A DNA stretch of 64,000 bases from Candidatus Thiomargarita nelsonii (GTDB lineage: Bacteria > Pseudomonadota > Gammaproteobacteria > Beggiatoales > Beggiatoaceae). The position numbers and the translations under genes are program-made. Positions 18,057-27,012 of this stretch are shown in pieces. The first letter of the stretch is position 1. The number at the start of each line of letters is the position of its first letter. The stretch lies in the NCBI GenBank assembly GCA_000785145.2, contig JSZA02000003.1, positions 1 through 64,000 of the forward strand, read 5' to 3'. The notes beneath the pieces are model-generated. The model was not told where the DNA came from. It saw only the letters and a program-made list of their open reading frames with translations, and did not search any database.

Positions 18057-18424
18057 GTGAAACGCAAATTGAAAAAATAGAAAAAGCGTTAGGGCAAGAT
18101 AGCAGTGAGGCGGAAAAAGAGAAAATTCTTTGTAAAGTTTGTCAGCACCCTATCACTTCATCTCAAAAAAAGATTGAAGTCAATGGACAATACCATCATA
18201 TTTTTAGCAATCCCATTGGGATTAGTTATGAAATCGGCTGTTTTTCATCCGCGAATGGGTGTATTAGTCAAGGTGATCCAACCTTGGAATATACATGGTT
18301 TACAGGTTTTGTCTGGCGTTTTGCGCTTTGTTCAAATTGTTACTCCCATTTAGGATGGTTTTATCAATCAGATAATGACAGTTTTTATGGTTTAATTCTT
18401 GAACGTTTGGAAGAACCAAGATAA
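18053..18424 (+). pseudogene. CULT-domain (cereblon-like) coding region without its own start codon
   Basis: Open in this frame from 18023, with no ATG, GTG or TTG before the domain. The translation starts VSETQIEKIEKALGQ, then CKVCQHPITSS (first zinc pair), FSNPIGISYEIGCF, EYTWFTGFVWRFALCSNCYS (second zinc pair) and HLGWFY. The three tryptophans of the cereblon ligand cage (human W380, W386, W400) are conserved. Bacterial CULT proteins are usually single-domain, about 120 residues. Here the 5' end is either lost to the TnpB element or reached by -1 frameshifting. The stop TAA lies in a family A repeat. Confidence 0.75.
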
Positions 18425-18460
18425 ATCTTGGACTCCTACTAAAAAATTTGGACTCCTACT
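18414..18460. repeat. Family A repeat copies
   Basis: CCAAGATAAATCTTGGACTC followed by a second partial TTTGGACTCCTAC. It supplies the CULT stop codon and ends just before the next gene's ATG. Confidence 0.8.
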
Positions 18461-18473
18461 AAAAAATAAATCT

Positions 18474-19934
18474 ATGTCAAAATTACTAATAACACTGGTT
18501 GGGGTGATTTTAAGCCCAACGCTATTCGCCTTGGACGATCTCAAAGTCGGCGGCGATGTGGATAAGTTTTATCCCATCATTTTTCAAGCCGATGTACTGG
18601 AAGTCGATATTTTCCATCTCTCTGAAAAGGGTAAACTCATCAGTCAATTCAGATGCAAGGGGCAGTTGCCTTCATTTGTTGAGATTCACCAACAGGCAGA
18701 AAGATGGGTGGCTGATGCTTGGTGCGATCCCGCTAATAAAAATCTAGTGGTTTATCTGAGAGGAGGAGATACGATTTATTCATGGCGTTCTAATTCAGCG
18801 ACTGTTTTGTTGGAGTCGCCACCTTGGGCGTTTAATCAGTTGGTCTGGTTGGACGCTCTTTCAAAAACTCTCTTGCCTGTCATGGCTTCTATAACGGATT
18901 CCTTTAACAAGGATGATGTCTATGCATTTTTGCCTTTATTTCATATATGGAAAGCGGAGACATTTTCTGTCGATGGAGATAAATTTTATCCCATCGTTTT
19001 TCAAGCGGATGACGATGGCTTATTGGAAATCAAGATTGATCATCCTTTAGAAAAGGGCAAATTGATCAGTCAATTTAGATGTAATTCTGTGGGTTCATCG
19101 GCTGAGATTCATCAAGATTCACAACGATGGGTTGCCGATTCTTGGTGCAATCAGAATGGTTTGGTGGTTTATTTAAAAGGGGGGACTTATTTTTGGCGTT
19201 CTAATCAGTCGTCTGTTGTTTTGTTAAAGTCGAATTTGGGACGCATGGAGACGGTAACAACTTTGTTTGATAAGGATGATATAGCGGTTTCTCTGCCTTC
19301 CATTCAAAAAATGTTTCAAGATAGCTTAAAAGAGGGTCATAAGGGTCCGCAGATGGTTTGGATTCCCGCAGGGCGTTTTAAAAAATTTGCTATCAGTCGC
19401 TATGAGGTGACTTTTGCGGAATATGATCTATTTGCTGAAGCCACAGGTAGAGATAAGCCAGATGATGAAAATTGGGGACGTGGTAATCGTCCGGTGATTC
19501 ATGTGAGTTGGAATGATGCTGTGGCTTATGCGGAGTGGTTAAGTGTGCAAACGGGTAAACATTATCGCTTGCCTACCGAAGCGGAATGGGAGTACGCTGC
19601 CAGGGGTGGCTCGGAGACTAATTATTGGTGGGGTAATGAGATTGGCAAAAATCGTGCGGCTTGTGAGGCTTGTGGTGCTAAATGGGGTTGGGATGCTGAA
19701 CAGATGACGGCACCTGTGGCTTCTTTCGCGCCGAATGCTTTTGGTTTATATGATACGGTGGGCAATGTGTCGGAGTGGGTTGCTGATCCTTGGCAAAATG
19801 AGGGAGATAGGGTGTTTCGTGGCGGTTCTTGGGCTGATCTGCCGGAGGATTGTCGCGCTGCTGTCCGTGATAGTGAGGCGTTGGTGAATGAGAATTATGC
19901 GCTTGGGTTTCGGGTTGCTATTGAGTTGCGGTAA
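18474..19934 (+). CDS. Secreted formylglycine-generating-enzyme (SUMF1) family protein with duplicated N-terminal domain
   Basis: 486 residues from the ATG at 18474; the longer ORF from 18399 reads through a repeat. Signal peptide LLITLVGVILSPTLFA. Two copies of a roughly 90-residue unit follow (about 28-115 and 165-250), sharing DKFYPIxFQAD, EKGKLISQFRC, RWVADxWC and VVYLxGG. From about 300 on is an FGE-sulfatase domain: MVWIPAGRF, ISRYEVTFAEYDLF, NRPVIHVSWNDA, YRLPTEAEWEYAARGG, GNVSEWVAD and FRGGSW. Family members either make formylglycine or bind other ligands; a catalytic Cys pair is not obvious. A membrane-anchored relative is at 54833-55741. Confidence 0.82.
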   Translation: MSKLLITLVGVILSPTLFALDDLKVGGDVDKFYPIIFQADVLEVDIFHLSEKGKLISQFRCKGQLPSFVEIHQQAERWVADAWCDPANKNLVVYLRGGDTIYSWRSNSATVLLESPPWAFNQLVWLDALSKTLLPVMASITDSFNKDDVYAFLPLFHIWKAETFSVDGDKFYPIVFQADDDGLLEIKIDHPLEKGKLISQFRCNSVGSSAEIHQDSQRWVADSWCNQNGLVVYLKGGTYFWRSNQSSVVLLKSNLGRMETVTTLFDKDDIAVSLPSIQKMFQDSLKEGHKGPQMVWIPAGRFKKFAISRYEVTFAEYDLFAEATGRDKPDDENWGRGNRPVIHVSWNDAVAYAEWLSVQTGKHYRLPTEAEWEYAARGGSETNYWWGNEIGKNRAACEACGAKWGWDAEQMTAPVASFAPNAFGLYDTVGNVSEWVADPWQNEGDRVFRGGSWADLPEDCRAAVRDSEALVNENYALGFRVAIELR

Positions 19935-20002
19935 TTTTATCTTATAGCAGGACGCGGAGCGTCCGGGCAGGCATTCCCACGCAGAGCGTGGGAACGAGAG
20001 CC

Positions 20003-20088
20003 TGTAGGGTGGATTAAGCGATAGCGTATCCACCTGATTAATATATATATAAATTAAGGTGGATACGCTCCGCTTAATCCACCCTACA
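20003..20088. repeat. MITE-like inverted repeat, TGTAGGGTGGAT type
   Basis: Terminal arms TGTAGGGTGGATTAAGCG and complement around an AT-rich centre. It is preceded at 19968-19996 by a short palindrome (CCCACGCAGAGCGTGGGAACGA) that recurs in degenerate form elsewhere. Confidence 0.85.
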
Positions 20089-20124
20089 TGTATGTTTTTT
20101 TGCGAGACTTAATGGCATTATTTC

Positions 20125-22557
20125 TCATCTATTTGTGGTTTCACGGGAATATTTACTTTCAAAGTGCTTGATCCGCTCAAGTATTTGAGCAGCATGTTTT
20201 ATTTTAGGGTTGAGTTTCAAAGCTTTTTTAAGATGCACTACGCCCTTTTTCTGCTCATCTAAAAAATCAAAATATATAATTCCAAGACTTTTTTGTGCCA
20301 TATCCCATTCTGGATTGAATCTAACCGCCTTTTTAAAAGACTCCCCCGCTTGTTTATATTGCTTGTTCTGCCATTCGGCTACCCCAAGATTTAAATGTGC
20401 AAGACTGTTTTCAGGGGCTAACTCGCTTGCTCTTTTAAATGCCTGAAGTGCTTTGTCTATTTTTCCTTGTCTTCTAAAAAGGTGCCCAATGTTTTGGTAG
20501 GCATTGGCATGATCCGGTTTTATTTGTAATACTTTATGATAGGCTTTAATGGCTTGCTCATAATTTCCTAAGCGGGCATAAGCGACACCCATATTTAATA
20601 AGGCATTCATTTTGTAAGGATAGGCGGCTATCAGTTCAGAGACTGCCTCAATGCTCTTTTTGTAGTGCCCTGATTCAGTATAGGCACGCCCCATATAAAA
20701 AAGTATCATGCTTCTGTTTGGATTATAATGATATGCTTTTTTACTTTCAGCAATCGTGCCCTGCCAGTTTCCTTGCCTTTGCATCTCGACGGCTCTGAAG
20801 AAATGTTTATCGCATTTTATGTCAAGATAGTGAAAACGAACCAGCCAGATTAATCCTATAAACACTAAAGCGCAAGCCCCAACGATTATCCACTTATGGC
20901 TGATTTTATAATCAATTTGAGTCGCGTTGTTAGCGTAAAAGAAACCAAGGATGCCAATGAAAGTCATAAAAATGAAAGGGGGTATAGCACGTTGAAAAGG
21001 GAAACTAAAGAAGGCATTGATCATCAAACCAGAAATAGCGACTAAAATGCCCAATGTCCAGAAACGAATCCTCCTATCATAGCCTGGTGATATCAGTGTA
21101 AAGGCGACCTTGAATATCGCAAAACTTAACCACGCTAAGAAGAATATACCAATCATGCCCACTTCTACTGCTGTTTGAACATAGTCATTATGGGCGTGTC
21201 TGAGCTGATTTTGTTCATTGAATCCCCTGTCTTCAACCACTTTGCGATGGTATATCGGATAAAATACTTTATGATTTCCTAGCCCTAACCCTGTTAATGG
21301 GTTATCTTTAATCATTTCAAGGCTATTTCTCGTTATGGCAAGCCTTGTCATAATGGCAATAGATATTGTCTCTTGTTCCCATAAAGTATCCTTATATTTT
21401 ATAAGGTTTGTAATGTCGGCCATTTTACTGGCAATTATGTGATCCTTAAAAATCGGTTTGATGTGGTATTGGCTACCGACTATGATAAGCAAAACGGTTG
21501 CTGCCACTATAACTTTATGCCTGCCGAGAATAAAGACAAATATAAGTACTACAGGCAAAGCGAGCCATCCATATTGGATTTTTAATCCCTCTGGGCTGAG
21601 CATCATAAAAATGATTGGCAAGGCACTTGCAACTGCTAGAAGCTTGTTATTATTCCAGCCGAGAGTATTATCTTTGGATAGTTGTTCTCTGAGAAGGAAC
21701 GCAAATAAAAATATAAGCGCAATAGCGAGGGTGAGCCATGCTGAACGAATAAAGATATATGTCGATAAAACGGCCATTAAAGCTAATATGAGGTGTAATG
21801 CTCTATTTATATTTTTTCTTTTAAAATTAAAAACGAATCCCGACAACAAGATAAGTTCAATACTCAATGCCAGCCATCCTGCTCTTGTTTTGCTATATAT
21901 CAAAAAGATGATCATCAAGCTTGAGATGACTGCGATAATCCAGTCTCCTATTTTTTGAGTATTTTGAAAGAAAAATCCGGCGGCAAGGGGTAATGTCAAA
22001 ATAATAAAATGAACCGCCATGTTCCGGTTTCCAAATGTCACCGCTGGTGGCATGATCTGAGGTATCGCGGAAAATCCAAAAAGATGTTGTGATATCCCCA
22101 CAAGTACAGCCACAAAGCCTGCCAAAAAAGCCGCCGTTAGCAAACGATTTGAATTTTTGAGGCTGCTCAGATTGTTTATAACTAAAAAAAACATCAAGCC
22201 TGAAGCGCTCCAATGCATCCAAGTGATCAACCCCTCATATCGGTTATGAGCATAGAGGGCTGATATAAGACACCAGAAGAGAAAGCCTAATATAGGCAGA
22301 TTGAAAGGAGATTTTAAAAGGGTGCATTTTCCTGTTTTTAGACATTTCAGGAGCCATACAAGCAAGAGGAATACAACGCTTATCTGGATAAAAGCTTTTT
22401 GTGGGAGATTAGCAAAATCGTTTATTCCCTTTATATAAATAAAAGGTGCCATGAATAAAATAATAACGAGCCCCCAATTCAAAACGGTATCAAGATAACC
22501 ATCATAAGTCTTGTTGTCTGAGGTTTTTAAGTTTATACTTTTATTTGAACGTTTCAT
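20125..22557 (-). CDS. O-antigen ligase-like membrane protein with C-terminal TPR repeats
   Basis: 810 residues. About 12 hydrophobic segments cover residues 25-590. The Wzy_C/O-antigen-ligase region contains LTGLGLGNHKVFYPIYH and the conserved loop HAHNDYVQTAVEVGMIG (RHAHNDYLQ-type motif). From about 600 to 790 there are five or more tetratricopeptide repeats (KAYHYNPNRSMILFYMGRAY, AIKAYHKVLQIKPDHANAYQ, ALQAFKRASELAPENSLAHL). Such proteins ligate surface glycans, or glycosylate pilin-like proteins, at the periplasmic face of the inner membrane; the acceptor is unknown. No glycan genes adjoin it here. Confidence 0.85.
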   Translation of the reverse strand: MKRSNKSINLKTSDNKTYDGYLDTVLNWGLVIILFMAPFIYIKGINDFANLPQKAFIQISVVFLLLVWLLKCLKTGKCTLLKSPFNLPILGFLFWCLISALYAHNRYEGLITWMHWSASGLMFFLVINNLSSLKNSNRLLTAAFLAGFVAVLVGISQHLFGFSAIPQIMPPAVTFGNRNMAVHFIILTLPLAAGFFFQNTQKIGDWIIAVISSLMIIFLIYSKTRAGWLALSIELILLSGFVFNFKRKNINRALHLILALMAVLSTYIFIRSAWLTLAIALIFLFAFLLREQLSKDNTLGWNNNKLLAVASALPIIFMMLSPEGLKIQYGWLALPVVLIFVFILGRHKVIVAATVLLIIVGSQYHIKPIFKDHIIASKMADITNLIKYKDTLWEQETISIAIMTRLAITRNSLEMIKDNPLTGLGLGNHKVFYPIYHRKVVEDRGFNEQNQLRHAHNDYVQTAVEVGMIGIFFLAWLSFAIFKVAFTLISPGYDRRIRFWTLGILVAISGLMINAFFSFPFQRAIPPFIFMTFIGILGFFYANNATQIDYKISHKWIIVGACALVFIGLIWLVRFHYLDIKCDKHFFRAVEMQRQGNWQGTIAESKKAYHYNPNRSMILFYMGRAYTESGHYKKSIEAVSELIAAYPYKMNALLNMGVAYARLGNYEQAIKAYHKVLQIKPDHANAYQNIGHLFRRQGKIDKALQAFKRASELAPENSLAHLNLGVAEWQNKQYKQAGESFKKAVRFNPEWDMAQKSLGIIYFDFLDEQKKGVVHLKKALKLNPKIKHAAQILERIKHFESKYSRETTNR

Positions 22558-22789
22558 AGATTTAAGTTACGTCTTATACGCTCGCGTTGATTCAACGATT
22601 CATAAATCAACACAGGCGATGTTCGCTGTTGTTTTGTCTTACCTTATATCTTGCTAATTGCCTAGAAATATTTTTTCTTAACCAAGCCACGATGATTGAG
22701 CTGAAAAAGCTCAAGTGTCAATTCAGCTCGCATTTCTGGCATTTAGGGGTCCTAGATTTAATTTTTTTGTACGCCTTTTTAAACTTTTA

Positions 22790-22820
22790 GAAATGCCATT
22801 TTTTTAAAAAATGGCATTTC
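22790..22820. terminator. Hairpin GAAATGCCATTTTTT (family F)
   Basis: Perfect 15-bp-arm palindrome GAAATGCCATTTTTT/AAAAAATGGCATTTC followed by a T-rich stretch. It lies in the gap between HicB and the O-antigen-ligase gene, a possible terminator. The rest of this 400-bp gap holds only the next hairpin. Confidence 0.5.
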
Positions 22821-22858
22821 TTGTTTAATTAGGGACAAGTCTAATAGAGTTGTTGCAA

Positions 22859-22890
22859 TTTAAGCCATGAAATAAATTTCATGGCTTAAA
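22859..22890. repeat. Palindrome TTTAAGCCATGAAA
   Basis: Perfect inverted repeat TTTAAGCCATGAAA/TTTCATGGCTTAAA with a TAAA loop. Confidence 0.6.
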
Positions 22891-22963
22891 GCTCAAGTAC
22901 CCTAAAGGGCACTAAAACAATTATTTTAAATAGATGATTCCTTTTTGTGTTTTTTGTGCTTTG

Positions 22964-23317
22964 TTAGGCTGGCATGGTACGAGATGATACATGAACGGCT
23001 TTAGTTAATACATCGCCCACCCACTGGTTAATACTTTTATCGCTCTTTTCGGCGACAGTTGCGACAGCGGCATGTACTTCAGGAGAAATACGAAGCGTTA
23101 TATTCCCTGAGTACGGCTTCTGAGGTTTTTGACCTGTCTTTTCGCAAACTTCTAAATAGTGCTCAACGGCTTCTTGAAAAGCATACTCCAGCTCATCGAC
23201 GCTGGTGCCGTGAAATCCAACGATGTCACGGATGCCTGCCAAATGACCAACAAAAATACGATCTTCGGCATCATATTCGACACGGGCCACATAGCCTCGG
23301 TAGGTCATTGTATTCAT
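22964..23317 (-). CDS. hicB: HicB-family antitoxin
   Basis: 117 residues. N-terminal HicB partial-RNase-H-like fold (MTYRGYVARVEYDAEDRIFV, GHLAGIRDIVGFHG, ELEYAFQEAVEHYLE). The C-terminal ribbon-helix-helix (LRISPEVHAAVATVAEKSDK, SINQWVGDVL) binds DNA. Its ATGA start overlaps the upstream hicA stop by 4 bases, so the two are translationally coupled. Expected to block HicA and autoregulate. Confidence 0.9.
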   Translation of the reverse strand: MNTMTYRGYVARVEYDAEDRIFVGHLAGIRDIVGFHGTSVDELEYAFQEAVEHYLEVCEKTGQKPQKPYSGNITLRISPEVHAAVATVAEKSDKSINQWVGDVLTKAVHVSSRTMPA

Positions 23318-23568
23318 GGCTTTACTCCTGCTCTTTCCAGAAAGTCTCTGGCATCAAGCACCCGATACCGCAGTGCTTCCTTGTTTGGATGCGGACGGTG
23401 GAAATCGGCACGTTCTCCATTCAGTAAAAAAGTGACACGAGAACCGCTTCCTTCGACAATTTCACAACCGAGTGCCGCAAATAGTGCCTCAATTTTTCGC
23501 CATTCTAGGTTCCCATTGACGGGCTCGGCAAAAATAGCAATAAGGGTTTTATGGTGCTTACTATTCAT
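23314..23568 (-). CDS. hicA: HicA-family mRNA interferase toxin
   Basis: 84 residues with the HicA dsRBD-like layout: LEWRKIEALFAALGCEIVEG, then GSRVTFLLNGERADFHRPHP (catalytic histidine in FHRPHP) and ALRYRVLDARDFLERAGV. Partner of the overlapping hicB. Sits at the downstream end of the his cluster. Confidence 0.88.
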   Translation of the reverse strand: MNSKHHKTLIAIFAEPVNGNLEWRKIEALFAALGCEIVEGSGSRVTFLLNGERADFHRPHPNKEALRYRVLDARDFLERAGVKP

Positions 23569-23642
23569 AGCAAAAACACGCTCTTATTTAGAAGCTGAGT
23601 GTTCTAAGTTAGCCAATAAATTCCTTGCGAATACGAATTTAA

Positions 23643-24458
23643 TTATACCGATGGGGTTGATAAAACACGGATTAGGATGTCATTAACATTGTCAAACTTG
23701 TAGTAATTAAATTCTTTTGCTTCATTATGTCTCTCAATTTTGCTTGTTCCAACTTGGATAAAATCAACGCCTGCATCTCTAGCCGCGATGTAATCACTGG
23801 TAGAATTACCAATATATACGCAGTCTTTAATTTTCACATTGAGTCTTTTAACACTCTCCAAAATGGGTTCTGGGCTTGGTTTTTCGGCTATCAATTGACC
23901 ATTCGCGTTTTGACTACCAACACTGATAATAAAATGCTCACTTTCAATAAAGTTGTTGAGTAAACCATCTTTCAAGGTATAAAGTGCTTCTGTCGTGGGA
24001 CGGCTGGTGACAATTGCAATTTTTAGCCCAAATTTTTTGAGTGTCGGAAAAAAGTTGTCTTGGTACATTTTTTCTTCGGCAATATCAATTAATCCTTGCC
24101 CATTAAAATAGGGGTTACCAAGGTAAATATTTTGAAAGTAATCTTTGATTTCAATATATTGTGATGATTTATGGTTGATTTTATCAAGCCCTTGATTCGT
24201 TAAAATCGTTTTCCATTGTTCGGTGGAAAATTTTTTGATTAATTGTATTAAAAGCCAAGTGACATTCCAATCGTTATTAACGCCATAAGAAATGCCATGA
24301 GAACGCACTAAAGTAATTTGTTCATCGCTAACATCTGCATTGACATAGTTTTTGACTGTTCTCTTTATGGCTTGATCATAAGATTTGGAGGTGTCAATTA
24401 ATGTGTCATCGATATCAAAGATGATCGCTTTGTAAATGTTGCTTTTAATGGATATCAT
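23643..24458 (-). CDS. HAD-superfamily phosphatase next to hisB, candidate histidinol-phosphatase
   Basis: 271 residues. HAD motifs in order: AIIFDIDDTLIDT (nucleophile Asp), IVTSRP, the lysine in AEKPSPEP and YIGNSTSDYIAARDAG. The start is 2 bases after the hisB stop, so it is tightly coupled. The his genes here include monofunctional hisB without an N-terminal phosphatase, so a separate histidinol-phosphate phosphatase is needed. Family IA HAD proteins associated with imidazoleglycerol-phosphate dehydratase are known, and this gene fits that role by context. The activity is inferred. A general phosphoglycolate-type phosphatase remains possible. Confidence 0.7.
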   Translation of the reverse strand: MISIKSNIYKAIIFDIDDTLIDTSKSYDQAIKRTVKNYVNADVSDEQITLVRSHGISYGVNNDWNVTWLLIQLIKKFSTEQWKTILTNQGLDKINHKSSQYIEIKDYFQNIYLGNPYFNGQGLIDIAEEKMYQDNFFPTLKKFGLKIAIVTSRPTTEALYTLKDGLLNNFIESEHFIISVGSQNANGQLIAEKPSPEPILESVKRLNVKIKDCVYIGNSTSDYIAARDAGVDFIQVGTSKIERHNEAKEFNYYKFDNVNDILIRVLSTPSV

Positions 24459-24460
24459 GC

Positions 24461-25054
24461 CTATAAACTTCCCTTTGTTGATGGCATAATATTTTGCATG
24501 CGTGGATCAAATTCTAGTGCCATACGTAATGCGCGTCCAAATGCTTTGAATACGGTTTCGATGATATGATGTGCATTTTTTCCATACAGGTTATCAATAT
24601 GCAAGGTGATTAAAGCATGATTTGTAAATCCTTGAAAAAACTCATGAAATAAATCTACGTCAAATTCTCCAATATGGGAACGTGGAAAGTCAACGTGAAA
24701 TTCTAATCCTGGACGACCAGAAAAATCTATAACCACACGCGACAATGCTTCATCTAAAGGCACATAGGCGTGACCATAGCGGCGAATGCCTTTTTTATCT
24801 CCAATGGCTTTAGCAAAGGCTTGCCCTAATGTGATTCCAATGTCTTCAACAGTGTGGTGTGCGTCAATGTGTAAATCCCCTTTAGCCGATATGTTTAAGT
24901 CTATAACTCCGTGCCGTGCCACTTGTTCAAGCATGTGTTCAAGAAATGCTACACCCGTTTCAAAGTTGGATTTTCCGGTACCATCAAGATTGATTTGTAT
25001 CTCAATCTGGGTTTCGAGCGTATTGCGTTGGATACTAGCACGACGTTCTGTCAT
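24461..25054 (-). CDS. hisB: Imidazoleglycerol-phosphate dehydratase
   Basis: 197 residues, the monofunctional dehydratase. Manganese-binding signatures are [20 protein letters not shown] and [18 protein letters not shown]. Also visible are [13 protein letters not shown] and [16 protein letters not shown]. Catalyses the sixth step of histidine biosynthesis (imidazoleglycerol phosphate to imidazoleacetol phosphate). GAGGAAATACGA precedes the ATG. It is separated from hisC by a toxin/antitoxin-like pair and overlaps nothing. Confidence 0.97.
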   Translation of the reverse strand: MTERRASIQRNTLETQIEIQINLDGTGKSNFETGVAFLEHMLEQVARHGVIDLNISAKGDLHIDAHHTVEDIGITLGQAFAKAIGDKKGIRRYGHAYVPLDEALSRVVIDFSGRPGLEFHVDFPRSHIGEFDVDLFHEFFQGFTNHALITLHIDNLYGKNAHHIIETVFKAFGRALRMALEFDPRMQNIMPSTKGSL

Positions 25055-25131
25055 TCGTATTTCCTCGTAAGTAGTTTAATATTCAACGTCTTTCATTAAG
25101 CTTTGCTCCCAAAAAACGCGAATATAAGATT

Positions 25132-25479
25132 TTAGGATACTGGTGGTGGGCGATTGACACGGATTAATTGAGCTAAAAGCGGGGCTTTTAATTCAATTGC
25201 TTCATGGATACGTTTTGCTTGTTCGACAAAGTTAGGATCGAAGGTACAAACAATAATGCCAGCATGTTCCGGTTGGAGACGGTGAAGACGAATAAAATGT
25301 TTACGATTGATAGTCAACACCGCCCGCCCTTCAGCTGTGGCAAATGCCAGAACAAGCTCGTCAGACACACCCTGTTTACCTTTTCCAGTGTCTTGAATAG
25401 TGAGGACATCGTGTCCCAACCGACGGAGTTCATCAACAACGGGTAGTGGAAAATTTTCATCTCCATAAAGTTTGGCCAT
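25132..25479 (-). CDS. DUF5615-type PIN-like toxin candidate
   Basis: 115 residues. The start KLYGDENFPLPVVDELRRLG HDVLTIQD and the later VLTINRKHFIRLH match the DUF5615/Mut7-C-like PIN fold, with acidic residues D7, E8 and D28 positioned for metal binding. Paired with a DUF433 gene 3 bases upstream, a recurring toxin/antitoxin-like arrangement. Probably an RNase toxin (family inference). The pair sits within the his cluster. Confidence 0.8.
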   Translation of the reverse strand: MAKLYGDENFPLPVVDELRRLGHDVLTIQDTGKGKQGVSDELVLAFATAEGRAVLTINRKHFIRLHRLQPEHAGIIVCTFDPNFVEQAKRIHEAIELKAPLLAQLIRVNRPPPVS

Positions 25480-25482
25480 ATT

Positions 25483-25833
25483 TTAATTTTCTTCATTTTC
25501 ACGGATTTGTTGTTCAATTTCAGCTAGGTGAGAACGGATATAAGCCCACGCATTGGTTAAATCTTCGGCGCGTAAGCTCGGATAACATCGTAACAAATCC
25601 GCCTCACTCGTCCCCAAACGTCTCGCTTGTTCCAATACCCAAACGGGTATTCGTGTACGGACAATGCAGGGTACACCACCACAGACATCGTGGTTGCTTT
25701 CAATTCCGGGTGCTGCATTCCCTAAATCACGCACAACCCATTGAAGTAATTGTGCTTTCTCAGCATAAGTCATAAGAACAAGCAATTGATTGGCTTGTTG
25801 GAGTATCGTCATTTGTTTGGCAAGTGTTGTCAT
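25483..25833 (-). CDS. DUF433-type antitoxin candidate
   Basis: 116 residues. The C-terminal part (GGVPCIVRTRIPVWVLEQAR, LGTSEADLLRCYPSLRAEDL, AWAYIRSHLAEIEQQ) is a DUF433 winged-helix-like domain found next to DUF5615 proteins. The N-terminal 45 residues (KQMTILQQANQLLVLM) are helical and may contact the toxin. It lies 12 bases after hisC and 3 bases before the partner gene. Confidence 0.8.
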   Translation of the reverse strand: MTTLAKQMTILQQANQLLVLMTYAEKAQLLQWVVRDLGNAAPGIESNHDVCGGVPCIVRTRIPVWVLEQARRLGTSEADLLRCYPSLRAEDLTNAWAYIRSHLAEIEQQIRENEEN

Positions 25834-25845
25834 TTCATTTTTTAA

Positions 25846-26943
25846 CTATTCGCTGTTTGTCTGCCGACACAGACTAATAATATGTGTTAATTCTTGTAAA
25901 AAGGCCTGATTTTCTTCAGGTGTACCCACCGTTACTCGTAGGCAATTCTCTAACAAGGGGTGGCTACCGTGCAAACATTTTATCAAAACCCCTTTATTTT
26001 TCAAATTATCAAACACGGTTTGCGCGTCTGCCACACGAAATAGAATAAAATTCGCTTGACTCGCCCATGTCTGTATTCCATCAATTGCATTGAGGCGTTC
26101 CAGTAATTTCGCCCTATCCGCCTTAATTTGCAGCGTTTGTTTTTCTAACACCGCGTAATGTTGCAAAGCAAATATTGCACTCATTTGGGTTAATACATTA
26201 ATATTATAGGGTAAACGTGTTTTTTCAATTTGTTTTAACCATGCCTGTGGTCCGGCTAGTAAGCCGAGCCGTAAACCCGCGAGTCCTAACTTGGAAACGG
26301 TACGCATCACCAATAAGTTGGGATATTCACCTAAACGCGACATAAATGTGTTATCGGCAAAGGGTGCGTAGGCTTCATCAATGACAACAAGCCCGGATGC
26401 GGTTTCTATGATCGCTTCTATGTCTTGGGTAGCAAAGGCATTTCCGCTGGGATTATTGGGATAGGCTAAAAATATCAATGCTGGCTGATAAGTTTTAATC
26501 GTTTCCAACATGGCAAGCATATCTAGTTTAAAGTCATTTTTTTCCAAAGGGATTCCAATATACTGCATCCCGACAAATTGTGCGATTAAGCGATACATCA
26601 CAAAGCTTGGCTCTGGGGCAAGTAATATCCGCCCTTCTCCATTTAAGGTTAAGGCTAACATTTGTATTATTTCGTCGGAGCCGTTGCCAAGTATCATGTC
26701 CATTGTGTTGGGGACTTGCATGACAGCACGTAGTTGTTTTTTGAGCACACGGGCTGCTGGATCAGGATAACGGTTTAAAGGGGTTGTACGCAAAACATTT
26801 AGCCATTCTTCAATAAGTCTAGCATCCCAGTGATAAGGATTTTCCATCGCGTCCAGTTTAATGGCATCAGTTAATTCAGGCACATGATAGGCAGTAAGTT
26901 GTTGGATTTCTGGACGTATCCAGTCGGTGACAGTTTTGTTCAT
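25846..26943 (-). CDS. hisC: Histidinol-phosphate aminotransferase
   Basis: 365 residues, PLP fold type I. Visible: LDAMENPYHWD near the start, ILGNGSDEIIQML, FLAYPNNPSGNAF, VVIDEAYAPFAD and the PLP-lysine region RTVSKLGLAGLRLGLLAG; it ends with LRVTVGTPEENQAFL. Converts imidazoleacetol phosphate to histidinol phosphate. Runs leftward between the 55-bp array and the DUF433/DUF5615 pair. Confidence 0.96.
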   Translation of the reverse strand: MNKTVTDWIRPEIQQLTAYHVPELTDAIKLDAMENPYHWDARLIEEWLNVLRTTPLNRYPDPAARVLKKQLRAVMQVPNTMDMILGNGSDEIIQMLALTLNGEGRILLAPEPSFVMYRLIAQFVGMQYIGIPLEKNDFKLDMLAMLETIKTYQPALIFLAYPNNPSGNAFATQDIEAIIETASGLVVIDEAYAPFADNTFMSRLGEYPNLLVMRTVSKLGLAGLRLGLLAGPQAWLKQIEKTRLPYNINVLTQMSAIFALQHYAVLEKQTLQIKADRAKLLERLNAIDGIQTWASQANFILFRVADAQTVFDNLKNKGVLIKCLHGSHPLLENCLRVTVGTPEENQAFLQELTHIISLCRQTNSE

Positions 26944-27012
26944 AATAATTTATTGAGTGATAAGTACTTTCGCCAAGAATTTTCGGCACCCTTCAATTAG
27001 AAAAAATAACAG

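Noticed and set aside
18105..18353. Forward ORF of 82 codons
   Set aside because: Out-of-frame shadow of the CULT coding sequence.
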